Assembly (NCBI RefSeq): GCF_000092245.1 | Contig: NC_014166.1 | Span: 1,364,001-1,428,000, forward strand | From: Arcobacter nitrofigilis DSM 7299 | GTDB taxonomy: Bacteria > Campylobacterota > Campylobacteria > Campylobacterales > Arcobacteraceae | DNA: 64,000 nt | Direction of reading: 5' to 3' | Part shown: positions 18,616 through 27,517 of the stretch, one piece after another | How the letters are laid out: each line of letters opens with the position of its first letter | How positions within the stretch are numbered: position 1 is the stretch's first letter | Notes under the pieces: generated by a model | The model's database searches: none | What the model saw: the letters and a program-made list of their open reading frames with translations, nothing else | What the model was told of the DNA's origin: nothing | Position numbers and translations under genes: made by a program

Positions 18616-18927
18616 ATGGAAAATAACACAAATAGTAATAAACCAAAACACGAATCAAAATTGGCAGCCTTGGATAATTTATCTTTAGGTATTTCAATGG
18701 TTGTTGCCGTATTTATTGGTTTTGCTATTGGATATGGTTTAAAACAATGGACAGGTTATACTTGGACTTTATGGATAGGATTATTTTTAGGAATTGCAGC
18801 AGCTATTTTAAATGTATATAAGGCATATAAAAGAGCACAGAAAGAGTATGAGGGAATGGAAAATGACCCAAGATATTCTTATAGAGCAAAACATGGAGAT
18901 AGAAATTACAGTGACGATGATAATTAA
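18616..18927 (+). CDS. AtpZ/AtpI-family membrane protein
   Basis: A 103-residue protein with two TM segments (about 27-45 and 55-75) separated by a short turn, with the pattern 'G.sm...ifiGfaiGyGLKqW' then 'G..lGi.aa..NVYKAYKRA'. This is the AtpZ (F0F1-ATPase-associated, DUF2370-like) family, implicated in ATP synthase assembly or Mg2+ entry. ATP synthase genes are not nearby. Its last 11 bases overlap the next gene. Confidence 0.75.
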   Translation: MENNTNSNKPKHESKLAALDNLSLGISMVVAVFIGFAIGYGLKQWTGYTWTLWIGLFLGIAAAILNVYKAYKRAQKEYEGMENDPRYSYRAKHGDRNYSDDDN

Positions 18928-19447
18928 AAAGTTTGCCAAACTATTTTTCATAATAGATTTTATAGTAATTGTTTTTTGTATTTTATCAAATAACTATATT
19001 TGGCTTTTTAATACACAAGTTGCTTTTATCTCTTCTATGTTTATCTCACTTGCAACATTTCTTTCTTATAAAAGAAATGTTAGCAAGAGATTGGAAAATG
19101 TAGATTATGATGCTGAACTTTCAAATGATAGGGATGAAATTGATAAAATCGATGATCCTTATGATTTATATGATGAACAAGAGATAAATCAACAAAAAGA
19201 GTTCACAGCATTAGAGATTAAAAATATAATCAAAGAAGAGAAATCAAAAGTAAAACAAAACACCTTTAAAAATACAATTTATAGTAGTACAAGCTTTATA
19301 TCTATATATAGAATATTAGGATATGTTGTACTTATATTTGGTTTTTTTATTTTAAACAATAATGGGATATTTCATGTGGTTTCATATCTAGCAGGACTTT
19401 TTATCGTCCCACTAGCGATGCTTTGTTCTAAATTTATTTTAAAATAA
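18917..19447 (+). CDS. hypothetical membrane protein with four predicted TM segments
   Basis: I start at ATG 18917 (MIIKKFAKLFF), since the open frame upstream lies inside the AtpZ-like gene; GTG 18911 is possible. The 176-residue protein has TM segments near residues 8-24, 32-48, 118-138 and 146-170. Between the second and third is an acidic loop with many D and E residues (DEIDKIDDPYDLYDE). No family is recognised. The 11-base overlap with the AtpZ-like gene suggests cotranslation and perhaps a shared role. Confidence 0.65.
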   Translation: MIIKKFAKLFFIIDFIVIVFCILSNNYIWLFNTQVAFISSMFISLATFLSYKRNVSKRLENVDYDAELSNDRDEIDKIDDPYDLYDEQEINQQKEFTALEIKNIIKEEKSKVKQNTFKNTIYSSTSFISIYRILGYVVLIFGFFILNNNGIFHVVSYLAGLFIVPLAMLCSKFILK

Positions 19448-20129
19448 GAGGTAAGTCTATGATTGCCTTTTCTTTTTCTAAAGTTAGAATCATAGAACTT
19501 CTATTTTTATCGTGTTTTACTGCATCCATATTATACTGTTCATAGTTATCAGCATAAATCTCTATAGTAACTAAAGAGTGTTTTCTATCATCAAGTTTTA
19601 TATATTCACCAGTTTTTAATTTGACAGAAGTATTTAGTACTTTGCAATTATTATTAAATGCATCATAAATATTATTTAATAGTTTTAGAAAATCAGATGC
19701 AACCATTAAAAACTCAGGAATAGATGGATCATAGTTTTTTATAAACTTTATCTCTGATTTTGTTTTTCTAGTAGATATAGTTAAGTCCACTAATGTAAAA
19801 ATATTTGTTTTAGAAGTATTTTTTGGAGCATATTTTTTGTCTTGTTTTACACTTGTACTTTTATATAATTTCATATGAATTTCATCATCATTTTCATATG
19901 TAACTGAAATAGCATAGAATATATAATTGTAAAATGTTAGATTTATATATGATGTCTCAAAGCCATAGTTAGAAGGTGCATACTTTAATGCTAAATCGTA
20001 AAGTTGCTCTTTTTTTACTCTATTGAGTAAAAATTGAGCTTCTTGATTTGTATGTAATATTTTACCTTGAGAAGAGAAAGATAAAATAGGATTTAAATCT
20101 TGCTCGACCCAATTATCATTGATAGTCAT
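19434..20129 (-). CDS. hypothetical protein with PAS-like N-terminus
   Basis: A 231-residue soluble protein. The first ~50 residues (LNPILSFSSQGKILHTNQEAQFLL) look like the first strands of a PAS domain, as seen in the 'p..v.d..GrI...N.aa..l' pattern. The remainder has no recognisable catalytic motif and no HisKA or GGDEF follows. It ends in a beta-rich segment. It overlaps the converging membrane gene by 14 bases and starts 6 bases after the rpoD stop, so it is probably cotranscribed with rpoD. Confidence 0.6.
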   Translation of the reverse strand: MTINDNWVEQDLNPILSFSSQGKILHTNQEAQFLLNRVKKEQLYDLALKYAPSNYGFETSYINLTFYNYIFYAISVTYENDDEIHMKLYKSTSVKQDKKYAPKNTSKTNIFTLVDLTISTRKTKSEIKFIKNYDPSIPEFLMVASDFLKLLNNIYDAFNNNCKVLNTSVKLKTGEYIKLDDRKHSLVTIEIYADNYEQYNMDAVKHDKNRSSMILTLEKEKAIIDLPLILK

Positions 20130-20135
20130 TAATTA

Positions 20136-22016
20136 TTAGCTTTCTACGTAATTCTTAAGGTTTTTTCCAACTTTTGGATGTTTTAACTTCTTAATTGCAC
20201 TTGATTCAATTTGTCTTACTCTCTCTCTAGTAACACTTAACTCTTTCCCTATTTCTTCAAGAGTTCTATCACTTGCATCATCCATAAGTCCAAATCTCAT
20301 TCTAACAACTGCTTGTTCTCTTTCATTTAGTTGAGCTAATATTTGATCAATTTGATTTTGTAAATCTTCTTTCATAATATTATCAACTGGAGTTGGAGCT
20401 TTATCATCAGGTACAAAATCTCCAAATTTACCATCTTCATCAGATCCTATTGGAGCTTCTAAAGATACAGGTTCTTTTGTGATTTTAATTACTTGTTTTA
20501 CTTTATCAACAGGAAGTCCAACTTCTTTTGCGATTTCATCCACATTTGGCTCTTTTCCGTTTTCTTGAATACCTTTTCTAATAATCTTATTGATTCTATT
20601 GATAGTCTCAATCATATGAATTGGAATTCTAATAGTTCTGGCTTGGTCAGCAATTGCTCTTGAAATTGCTTGTCTAATCCACCATGTTGCATAAGTAGAG
20701 AATTTATATCCCTTTTTGTACTCAAACTTGTCAACAGCTTTCATAAGACCAATGTTTCCTTCTTGGATTAAGTCTAAGAAAGGCAGACCTCTATTTGTGT
20801 ATCTTTTTGCAATAGAAACAACAAGTCTAAGGTTTGATTTCGCCATTCTTGTTTTTGCTTCATCTGTGATTTTTTTACCACGCTTAATTTGTTCTAATAC
20901 ATCAATTAACTCTTCTGGCTCTAAATCAAATCCACCCTTAGAAGCTTCTGCTGTTTGGAAAAGTTTTTTGATTTCCATATAAGTAGAAACCATAGTTGCT
21001 TCGGGAACCATTGCAGTAATTTGTATTTTTGATAAGTTAATAATATTATCTAAAAGTTTTTCATGGTTTTTCTTCAATGTATCATTAAAAAGTGGTAATT
21101 TATACTCTAATCTTTTTAACTCAGAATCAAAACCAGTATCTGATTTAAGTGCAGTTTCCATAGCTTTTACAATTTCTGTAATAAGTTTAGAAGTTGGTCC
21201 TAGATCAATTAGCGCTTGTTTTAGTACTTGTTTTTTAAATGCAGTAGCTAAATTAAATGTAATAACATCAAATTCTTCATCTGATTTTGCTGTTTCTTTT
21301 GATTGAAATTTTATCCAATCTTTTTTTGCTTTTTCTAATATTTTAAATGCAGCAATAATAGTTTCTGCTCTTTTATCTAGTTTCTTTTGTTTTTTTCCAC
21401 TAGTTTCTTCTTCTGTTTCTTCAACTTCTTCTGCATCATCATTTGAAGTGTCTTCTGTATCATCATCATCTGAATCATTATCATTATCTTCATCATCAAA
21501 GTTTCTGAAAAGCTCTTTAACTTTTCTTTCTCTATTTACTAGAGGTTCTTTATACTCTAATATAAAATCAACTAAATATGGGACAAAACAAATAGCATCA
21601 AGAATTATATCTTCTCCCATCTCAATTTTTTTAGAGATTTCTATTTCTTCTTCTTTTGTAAGTAATGGAATTTGTCCCATTTCTCTTAAGTACATTCTAA
21701 CAGGAGAATCAGATCTTGACCACTCTAATAACTCTTTATTTTTTAGTAAGTCGTAAACACTGTCCTCACCACCATCAATCATTTTATTTCGTTGGTCTTC
21801 TCTTTTTTTAGCTTCAACAGCATTCATAACTTTTGCTTGCTCTTGAGATGTCATCATATTTACGTTATATAATTGCATTAAAGCGATTAGTTTTTTGATA
21901 TTTTGACTTGAGGGAGCTTTAGGAAAAAGTTTAATAACTTTTTCAAAAGTTAATGTAGAATCTTTATACTCTTTTGCTAATTTTTCAATTTCTTTATTTA
22001 AATCTTTTGCACTCAT
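20136..22016 (-). CDS. rpoD: RNA polymerase primary sigma factor (sigma-70)
   Basis: A 626-residue group 1 sigma factor. Region 1.2 contains [17 protein letters not shown] non-conserved, strongly acidic insert lies near residues 170-215. Region 2.3-2.4 is [13 protein letters not shown]...[19 protein letters not shown]...[11 protein letters not shown]. Region 3 follows, and region 4.2 ends with [21 protein letters not shown]. The acidic DDDED-rich insert is longer than in many relatives. A TATAAT box precedes it at 22055-22060 on the minus strand. Confidence 0.97.
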   Translation of the reverse strand: MSAKDLNKEIEKLAKEYKDSTLTFEKVIKLFPKAPSSQNIKKLIALMQLYNVNMMTSQEQAKVMNAVEAKKREDQRNKMIDGGEDSVYDLLKNKELLEWSRSDSPVRMYLREMGQIPLLTKEEEIEISKKIEMGEDIILDAICFVPYLVDFILEYKEPLVNRERKVKELFRNFDDEDNDNDSDDDDTEDTSNDDAEEVEETEEETSGKKQKKLDKRAETIIAAFKILEKAKKDWIKFQSKETAKSDEEFDVITFNLATAFKKQVLKQALIDLGPTSKLITEIVKAMETALKSDTGFDSELKRLEYKLPLFNDTLKKNHEKLLDNIINLSKIQITAMVPEATMVSTYMEIKKLFQTAEASKGGFDLEPEELIDVLEQIKRGKKITDEAKTRMAKSNLRLVVSIAKRYTNRGLPFLDLIQEGNIGLMKAVDKFEYKKGYKFSTYATWWIRQAISRAIADQARTIRIPIHMIETINRINKIIRKGIQENGKEPNVDEIAKEVGLPVDKVKQVIKITKEPVSLEAPIGSDEDGKFGDFVPDDKAPTPVDNIMKEDLQNQIDQILAQLNEREQAVVRMRFGLMDDASDRTLEEIGKELSVTRERVRQIESSAIKKLKHPKVGKNLKNYVES

Positions 22017-22054
22017 GTTTTTTGTACGTTCCTTGCTTGAAAGATAAGTCAGAT

Positions 22055-22060
22055 ATTATA
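22055..22060 (-). promoter_or_regulatory. -10 box upstream of rpoD
   Basis: Read on the minus strand, TATAAT lies 39-44 bases before the rpoD ATG with no clear -35. This fits the promoter style of the window. Confidence 0.5.
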
Positions 22061-22220
22061 TCCAAAATTGCTAAAATAACTATTAATTTTTGATGTTTAA
22101 TCTATTATTTCTAAATTTTTAGATAAAATTCGACTTTGTAAGAAGATAAAAATTATTAAAAGAAAAATAAATTTCAATCATAAATTGGCATTTATTTTTT
22201 AATTTTGAAGGACTAAAAAT

Positions 22221-22721
22221 ATGAGTAAAATTACTGGTAAAGTATGGAATTTTGGGGCAAATATTGACACTGACATTATTATTGCAGCGAGATATTTAAA
22301 TAGCTCAGATCCAGAGCATTTAGCTAAATATATCATGGAAGATGCTGATCCAGAATTTCCAAAAAAGTTACAAAAAGGTGACATTATTGTCGCTGGAGAG
22401 AATTTTGGGTGTGGAAGTTCAAGAGAACATGCTCCTATTGCTTTAAAAGCTGCTGGAGTTGCTGCAGTTGTTGCTCCATCTTTTGCTAGAATTTTTTATA
22501 GAAATGCGTTTAATATGGGATTACCAATTTTTGAATTACCTGAATCTTTAGAGATAAAAGAGGGTGAAGAGATCTCAATTGATTTAGATAATGGGGAAAT
22601 TACAAATAATACACAAAATAAAACATATAAATTCACAGCTATTCCTCCTTTTATGCAAGAGTTAATTGCAAGTGGTGGATTAATCAATTATGCAAAAGCT
22701 GAAATGGGGAAGGATAAATAA
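22221..22721 (+). CDS. leuD: 3-isopropylmalate dehydratase small subunit
   Basis: LeuD is the swivelling subunit that joins LeuC to isomerise 2- and 3-isopropylmalate in leucine synthesis. The 166-residue protein has [15 protein letters not shown] near the start and the substrate loop [14 protein letters not shown] at about residue 55, with the later [15 protein letters not shown]. The length matches the short bacterial/archaeal type. It is followed by leuB after a 2-base gap, but leuC and leuA are not adjacent. A GATAAAAT -10-like box lies around 22121-22128. Confidence 0.93.
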   Translation: MSKITGKVWNFGANIDTDIIIAARYLNSSDPEHLAKYIMEDADPEFPKKLQKGDIIVAGENFGCGSSREHAPIALKAAGVAAVVAPSFARIFYRNAFNMGLPIFELPESLEIKEGEEISIDLDNGEITNNTQNKTYKFTAIPPFMQELIASGGLINYAKAEMGKDK

Positions 22722-22723
22722 TA

Positions 22724-23791
22724 ATGAAGACATATAATATTTCAGTAATAAAAGGTGATGGAATAGGACCTGAGATAGTTGATGAAGCTATAAAAGTTTT
22801 AGATGCTGTTTCTTATAATTGTGGTTTTTCTTTAGAGTATAAAGAGTATTTAATGGGTGGAATTGCAATTGATATGACTGGTGTTCCTCTTCCTGATGAA
22901 ACAGTTCAAGGTGTTTTAAATTCTGATGCTTGTTTGTTTGGTGCAATTGGTGGAGAGAAGTGGGATACATTACCAAGAGAACTTAGACCTGAAACTGGAC
23001 TTTTAAAATTTAGAGAAGCAATGGGTGTTTATGCAAATTTAAGACCTGCAATTATTTATGATGAACTTGTAAATGCTTCAACTTTAAAACCAGAAGTTAT
23101 TGAAGGTGTTGATATTATGGTTGTAAGAGAGCTTATTGGGGGTATTTATTTTGGACAACCAAGAGCAAATGATGGGTTTAAAGCATATAATACTATGGTT
23201 TATACAAAGCCAGAAATTGAAAGAATAGGTAAAACTGCATTTGAATTAGCAATGAAAAGAGATAAAAGGTTATGCTCAGTAGATAAAGCAAATGTTCTTG
23301 AAGTTTCTCAACTTTGGAGAGACACTATGGAAGAAATTGCAAAAGATTATCCAGAAGTTAAACTTTCTCATATGTATGTTGACAATGCAGCTATGCAATT
23401 AGTAAGAAACCCAAAACAATTTGATGTAATAGTAACTGGAAATATTTTTGGTGATATATTATCTGATACTGCTTCTATGGTAGTAGGTTCTATTGGATTA
23501 TTGCCAAGTGCTAGTACTGGAGATAAAACAGCTATTTATGAACCAATTCATGGTTCAGCTCCTGATATTGCAGGACAAGGAATAGCAAATCCAATTGCAA
23601 CTATTGAGAGTGCTGGTATGATGCTTAGATACTCTTTTGGTGAAATTGAAGCAGCTGATTTAATTGATGGTGCTATAAAAAAAGCACTAAAAGATGGTTT
23701 TAGAACAAAAGATTTAGCAGCATATGATGCTAAAGAAGTGGTTACAACATCTGAAATGGGTGACATAATTGCAAATAATCTAAGAAAATAG
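22724..23791 (+). CDS. leuB: 3-isopropylmalate dehydrogenase
   Basis: LeuB oxidatively decarboxylates 3-isopropylmalate in leucine synthesis. The 355-residue sequence shows [14 protein letters not shown], substrate-binding arginines in [11 protein letters not shown] and [40 protein letters not shown] and the NAD-site [13 protein letters not shown]. It immediately follows leuD with an overlapping ribosome site, forming a leuDB pair. Confidence 0.95.
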   Translation: MKTYNISVIKGDGIGPEIVDEAIKVLDAVSYNCGFSLEYKEYLMGGIAIDMTGVPLPDETVQGVLNSDACLFGAIGGEKWDTLPRELRPETGLLKFREAMGVYANLRPAIIYDELVNASTLKPEVIEGVDIMVVRELIGGIYFGQPRANDGFKAYNTMVYTKPEIERIGKTAFELAMKRDKRLCSVDKANVLEVSQLWRDTMEEIAKDYPEVKLSHMYVDNAAMQLVRNPKQFDVIVTGNIFGDILSDTASMVVGSIGLLPSASTGDKTAIYEPIHGSAPDIAGQGIANPIATIESAGMMLRYSFGEIEAADLIDGAIKKALKDGFRTKDLAAYDAKEVVTTSEMGDIIANNLRK

Positions 23792-23860
23792 TAACTAAAA
23801 TATTTCTTATTTATAATTAAAATGTTAGAATTAAAAAAATAATTTTTAAAGGTGTCTTTA

Positions 23861-24790
23861 ATGGGTGAAAAAAAATATAGATTAATTACAAGAAGTGATA
23901 TGGATGGATTAGTGTGTGGTACGCTACTTACATATCTTGATTTGATTGATGATATATTGTTTGTTCATCCTAAAGATATGCAAGATGGACTTATAAAAGT
24001 AACTTCAAACGATATAACTACAAACTTACCTTATGTAGAAGGTGTACATTTAGCTTTTGATCATCATTTTAGTGAAACTCTTAGAAATGAAAAAAAAGAT
24101 AATCACATAATCAATCCTGATGCTCCTAGTGCAGCACAAGTTGTATATGACTATTATGGTGGAGATGAAGTATATCCTATGAGATTTGTTGGCATGATGA
24201 GAGGTGCTAATAAAGCTGATAGTGCTGATTTTACTATGGAAGATATCTTAGAACCAAGAGCTTGGGCATTGTTGAGTTTTATTATGGATTCAAGAACAGG
24301 TCTTGGTAGATTTAAAGATTTTGAAGTTTCAAATAAACAATTGATGAGAAATCTAATTGATTATTGTGCAAAACATAATATTGATGAAATTCTAGAAATA
24401 GAAGAGGTAAAACAAAGAGTTGATCTTTATTTCAAATATGAAAAAGAGTTTCATGAACAACTGAAAAAATGTACAAAAATATATAATAATGTTGCAGTTA
24501 TTGATTATAAAGATGAAAAAATAATTTATCCAGGAAATAGATTTTTAGTATATGCTATGTTTCCAGAAATAAATGTTTCTATTCATGTTAGTTATACTTT
24601 TGATAGGGATAAATTAGTTTATTCAACTGGTAAATCAATCATAAATAAAACCTCAAATACAAATGTTGGTGAACTTATGCTTAAATATGGTGGCGGTGGT
24701 CACAAAGCTGCTGGTGGTTGTCAAATACCTTTAGCAGATGCGCCTAGAGTACTTGAAGAGATAATAGCTAAGTTAAACCAAGATAACTAA
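23861..24790 (+). CDS. DHH/DHHA1-family phosphoesterase (exopolyphosphatase-like)
   Basis: Starting at ATG 23861 (AAAGG at 23848-23852 is correctly spaced; the GTG at 23852 is not) the protein has 309 residues. The N-terminal DHH domain has SDMDGLVCG and the namesake FDHHFSE, where DHH binds Mn. The C-terminal DHHA1 domain has GGGGHKAAGGC. Proteins of this type are often annotated exopolyphosphatase, but the fold also covers nanoRNase and c-di-AMP phosphodiesterase activities. The specific substrate is not determinable here. No partner gene is tightly linked. Confidence 0.8.
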   Translation: MGEKKYRLITRSDMDGLVCGTLLTYLDLIDDILFVHPKDMQDGLIKVTSNDITTNLPYVEGVHLAFDHHFSETLRNEKKDNHIINPDAPSAAQVVYDYYGGDEVYPMRFVGMMRGANKADSADFTMEDILEPRAWALLSFIMDSRTGLGRFKDFEVSNKQLMRNLIDYCAKHNIDEILEIEEVKQRVDLYFKYEKEFHEQLKKCTKIYNNVAVIDYKDEKIIYPGNRFLVYAMFPEINVSIHVSYTFDRDKLVYSTGKSIINKTSNTNVGELMLKYGGGGHKAAGGCQIPLADAPRVLEEIIAKLNQDN

Positions 24791-24931
24791 AACTTATAAT
24801 TATTAACTTCTTCTAAAACTTCTTAAAATTTTCTTAAACAATAAAACTACTATTTTTAAGTTAAAACTAATTAAAATTCGCTTTCTTATTTATAATTCTA
24901 ATAAATAAATATATAAACTAATGAGGTGAAA

Positions 24932-25687
24932 ATGATTAATGTAAAAGATTTAAATATGCATTTTGGAGAAAAAAAAGTTTTAAATGATATTAATATAAAA
25001 ATCAATAAAGGAGAAGTTATTGCCTTAATTGGTCCATCAGGTTCTGGAAAGTCAACATTACTTCGTTGTCTTAATTTTCTTGTTAGTCCAACAAGTGGTG
25101 AAATAACAATAGATAATATTACTATTGATGTAAAAAAGGTCTCAAAAAAAGATATTTTTAAATTGAGACAAAAAACTGCTATGGTTTTTCAAAACTATAA
25201 TTTACTTAAAAATATGACAGCTATAGAAAATATAATGGAACCTATGTTAACTGTCCAAAAGATTCCTAAAAATCAGGCTGAAACAATTGCCTTAGATTTA
25301 CTCAAAAAAGTAGGACTTCTTGATAATAAAAATTCTTACCCAAGTGAAATGTCTGGAGGACAACAACAAAGAGTTGGTATAGCAAGAGCTATGGCTGTTA
25401 ATAGTAATGTTATTTTGTTTGATGAGCCAACTTCTTCTTTAGATCCTGAATTAGTGGGTGATGTACTAGGGGTAATAAAAACTCTTGCCTTAGAAAGTAA
25501 AAAAACAATGTTAATAGTTACCCATGAAATGAAATTTGCAAAAGAAGTTGCAGATAAAATAATATTTTTAGAAAATGGTTTTATTTCAACTATAGGAACA
25601 TCTCATGAAATATTTGTAGAGTGTAAAAATTCAAGAGTTTCTAATTTTGTTAACAAAATGACTGAAAATAATTTGGAGGTAAGATAA
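24932..25687 (+). CDS. polar amino acid-type ABC transporter, ATP-binding protein
   Basis: A 251-residue ABC ATPase of the HisP/GlnQ family: Walker A GPSGSGKST, Q-loop VFQNYNLLKNMT, signature MSGGQQQRVGIARAMA, Walker B VILFDEPTSSLDPE and H-loop VTHEM. I start at ATG 24932, six bases after a GAGG Shine-Dalgarno, not at the GTG two codons earlier. It directly abuts the permease gene. With the binding protein at 26613 and the dipeptidase at 27518 it forms an uptake and degradation module. Confidence 0.9.
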   Translation: MINVKDLNMHFGEKKVLNDINIKINKGEVIALIGPSGSGKSTLLRCLNFLVSPTSGEITIDNITIDVKKVSKKDIFKLRQKTAMVFQNYNLLKNMTAIENIMEPMLTVQKIPKNQAETIALDLLKKVGLLDNKNSYPSEMSGGQQQRVGIARAMAVNSNVILFDEPTSSLDPELVGDVLGVIKTLALESKKTMLIVTHEMKFAKEVADKIIFLENGFISTIGTSHEIFVECKNSRVSNFVNKMTENNLEVR

Positions 25688-26353
25688 ATGAATTTTGATT
25701 TTGTATGGTTTTTAAATTTATTTCCTATCGTTCTTCCTGCTTTGAAATTAACTATTTCTATTGCATTGATTTCTTTATTTTTGACTTTATGCCTATCTAT
25801 TCTTATCGCTATAATTAGATATTATAAAGTAAAAGGTTTGTATCAAATTTTTGGTCTTTATATAACTTTTTTTAGAGCAACGCCTCTTGTTGCACAATTA
25901 TTTATATTGTATTTTGGTCTTCCTAGTATATTTCCATTTTTGGAATCTATGACGGCATATGAAGCTACTGTCATTGCCCTTACTTTAAATACATCTTCTT
26001 TTATGGCTGAAGATTTAAGAGGTGCTTTAGAATCGATTGATAAGGGACAAAATGAAGCATGTTATTCAATGGGAATGACAAAATTTCAAACAATGAAACG
26101 TGTTATTTTGCCTCAAGCTTTTATTTTTGCACTTCCTTCAATTGGAAATAGATTTATTGGTATTATTAAAGGTACTGCTCTTGGTTTTACTGTTGGACTT
26201 GCAGATATTATGGCAAAGTCAAAAATAGAAGCTGCCCTTAGTTTACGTTTTTTTGAAGCTTATTTATGCGTTACAATCATATATTTAGTTTTAGTAATTA
26301 TTGTTGAAAGAGTTTTGAAATATATAGAGAAAAGAGTAGAAAAAGTTTGTTAA
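25688..26353 (+). CDS. polar amino acid-type ABC transporter, permease
   Basis: A 221-residue HisM/GlnP-type permease with about five TM segments. The EAA loop, which docks the ATPase, is EACYSMGMTKFQTMKRVILPQA near residue 120. FFRATPLVAQLFILYFGLP near residue 60 is characteristic of this family. It begins at the base after the ATPase stop. Only one permease gene is present, so a homodimeric channel is expected. Confidence 0.9.
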   Translation: MNFDFVWFLNLFPIVLPALKLTISIALISLFLTLCLSILIAIIRYYKVKGLYQIFGLYITFFRATPLVAQLFILYFGLPSIFPFLESMTAYEATVIALTLNTSSFMAEDLRGALESIDKGQNEACYSMGMTKFQTMKRVILPQAFIFALPSIGNRFIGIIKGTALGFTVGLADIMAKSKIEAALSLRFFEAYLCVTIIYLVLVIIVERVLKYIEKRVEKVC

Positions 26354-26612
26354 TCTAATTTAATAATATTCAATTATAGATTAATACTAATACTTAGCTT
26401 AAATATAATAATATTAATATATTTATAAGTTAAACTTAAATAAAATTCCGGACATGTAACAATAATTATTTTGTTGTTACTATCTTTAAAGTACATTGAA
26501 AAAGAGTTGAAAAACTCTGTTAATGGATTCGTTATGTTCAGTTGAACACTTCTAGTTAGCATAATCATTATTCTCTTAATCTTAAATTTTAACAAATATA
26601 AAAAGGAAAAAT
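26354..26612 (+). promoter_or_regulatory. 259-base structured gap between permease and binding-protein genes
   Basis: No convincing gene is present. Three inverted repeats stand out: GTAACAA/TTGTTAC-type arms at about 26455-26480; AGAGTT-GAAA-AACTCT at 26503-26518; and the compact palindrome TGTTCA-GT-TGAACA at 26535-26548. The last looks like an operator, and the others could be leader hairpins. The gap suggests that the highly needed binding protein has its own promoter or a leader that adjusts its level relative to the permease. Confidence 0.45.
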
Positions 26613-27410
26613 ATGAAAAAATTATTTAAATTATTAGTCACTGGAATTTTTATTTCTTTTATGCATGTTAATGCAAGTGAAACTCCTAGTAAAATCGTTG
26701 TTGCTTCTGGTTCTACCTCAATTCCTAATTCATACATTATTCATGGTAAACATACAGGACATGAAGTAGATATTTGGAATGAAATTTCTAAAAAAACAGG
26801 ATTAAAAGTTGAATTTATTACGGGTGAATTTAATACATTATTTGGATATTTAGATTCAAAAAAAGCTGATACTGTAGGAAATACAATTACTGTTAACAAA
26901 AGAAGATTAGAAAAATATGATTTTTCAGAACCATATGCTTATATTCCAGAAAAATTAATTGTTCATCCAAATAGAACAGATATCAAAAAACTTAAAGATA
27001 TTGCTGGTATGACTTGTGGTTTTTCTGCTGGTTCTAATGGTGGTAATTTATTTGAACAAATTGCAAAGAAAAAAGGTATCAAAATTAATATGATATCTTA
27101 TGATAGTAGCGAATTGTTAAATGAAGCATTTCGTAGAGGAAAAGTTGATGTTATGATTTTTGCTGGTGCAGAAGCTGCATATAAAATCAAAAATGGCTTT
27201 ATAAAAGCAAGAATGGTTGAAGAAAATATTGCAGTTGGAGAAAAAGCTTATCCTTTTGTAAAAAATAATGAACGTTCTAAAAAATTAAGAATTATAGTTT
27301 CAAAAGCTATTAATGAAATGAAAAAAGATGGATCATTGGCAAAAATCTATGAGAAATGGTATGGAATGGATTTTGGTCATAAACCAGAAAATACGGCAAT
27401 TGCAAAATAA
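26613..27410 (+). CDS. amino acid-type ABC transporter, periplasmic binding protein
   Basis: A 265-residue SBP_bac_3 family protein with a signal peptide (cleavage near HVNA/SE, residue 22). The body shows the bilobed pattern: KIVVASGSTSIP, GHEVDIWNEISKKTGLKVEFI, an R-binding region GNTITVNKRRLEKYDFSEPYAY, AGMTCGFSAGSNG and a final LAKIYEKWYG. The ligand may be an amino acid or small peptide; the downstream dipeptidase points to a peptide. The ATG has an AAAGGAAAAA ribosome site. Confidence 0.88.
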   Translation: MKKLFKLLVTGIFISFMHVNASETPSKIVVASGSTSIPNSYIIHGKHTGHEVDIWNEISKKTGLKVEFITGEFNTLFGYLDSKKADTVGNTITVNKRRLEKYDFSEPYAYIPEKLIVHPNRTDIKKLKDIAGMTCGFSAGSNGGNLFEQIAKKKGIKINMISYDSSELLNEAFRRGKVDVMIFAGAEAAYKIKNGFIKARMVEENIAVGEKAYPFVKNNERSKKLRIIVSKAINEMKKDGSLAKIYEKWYGMDFGHKPENTAIAK

Positions 27411-27429
27411 TTAATTAAAACTAAAAACT

Positions 27430-27464
27430 AAGATATATCTTTTTTAATAAATTAGATATATCTT
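27430..27464 (+). terminator. AT-rich hairpin between binding protein and dipeptidase genes
   Basis: AAGATATATCT (27430-27440) pairs perfectly with AGATATATCTT (27454-27464). The loop starts with a T-run and pyrimidines follow the right arm. It contains no G+C clamp, so it may be a weak terminator, an RNA stability element or a processing site that separates binding-protein mRNA from the dipeptidase message. Confidence 0.45.
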
Positions 27465-27517
27465 CTTTACATAAATAAACTTATTTAAATCATTTAAAAC
27501 TCACATTAGGAATTCAT

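Noticed and set aside
22788-22976. Minus-strand frame opposite leuB
   Set aside because: His/Gln-rich translation typical of an antisense shadow of AT-rich coding DNA.
26374-26595. 73-codon minus-strand frame in the transporter gap
   Set aside because: Lies over the inverted repeats, has AT-rich random-looking composition, no ribosome site and no family resemblance; treated as chance.
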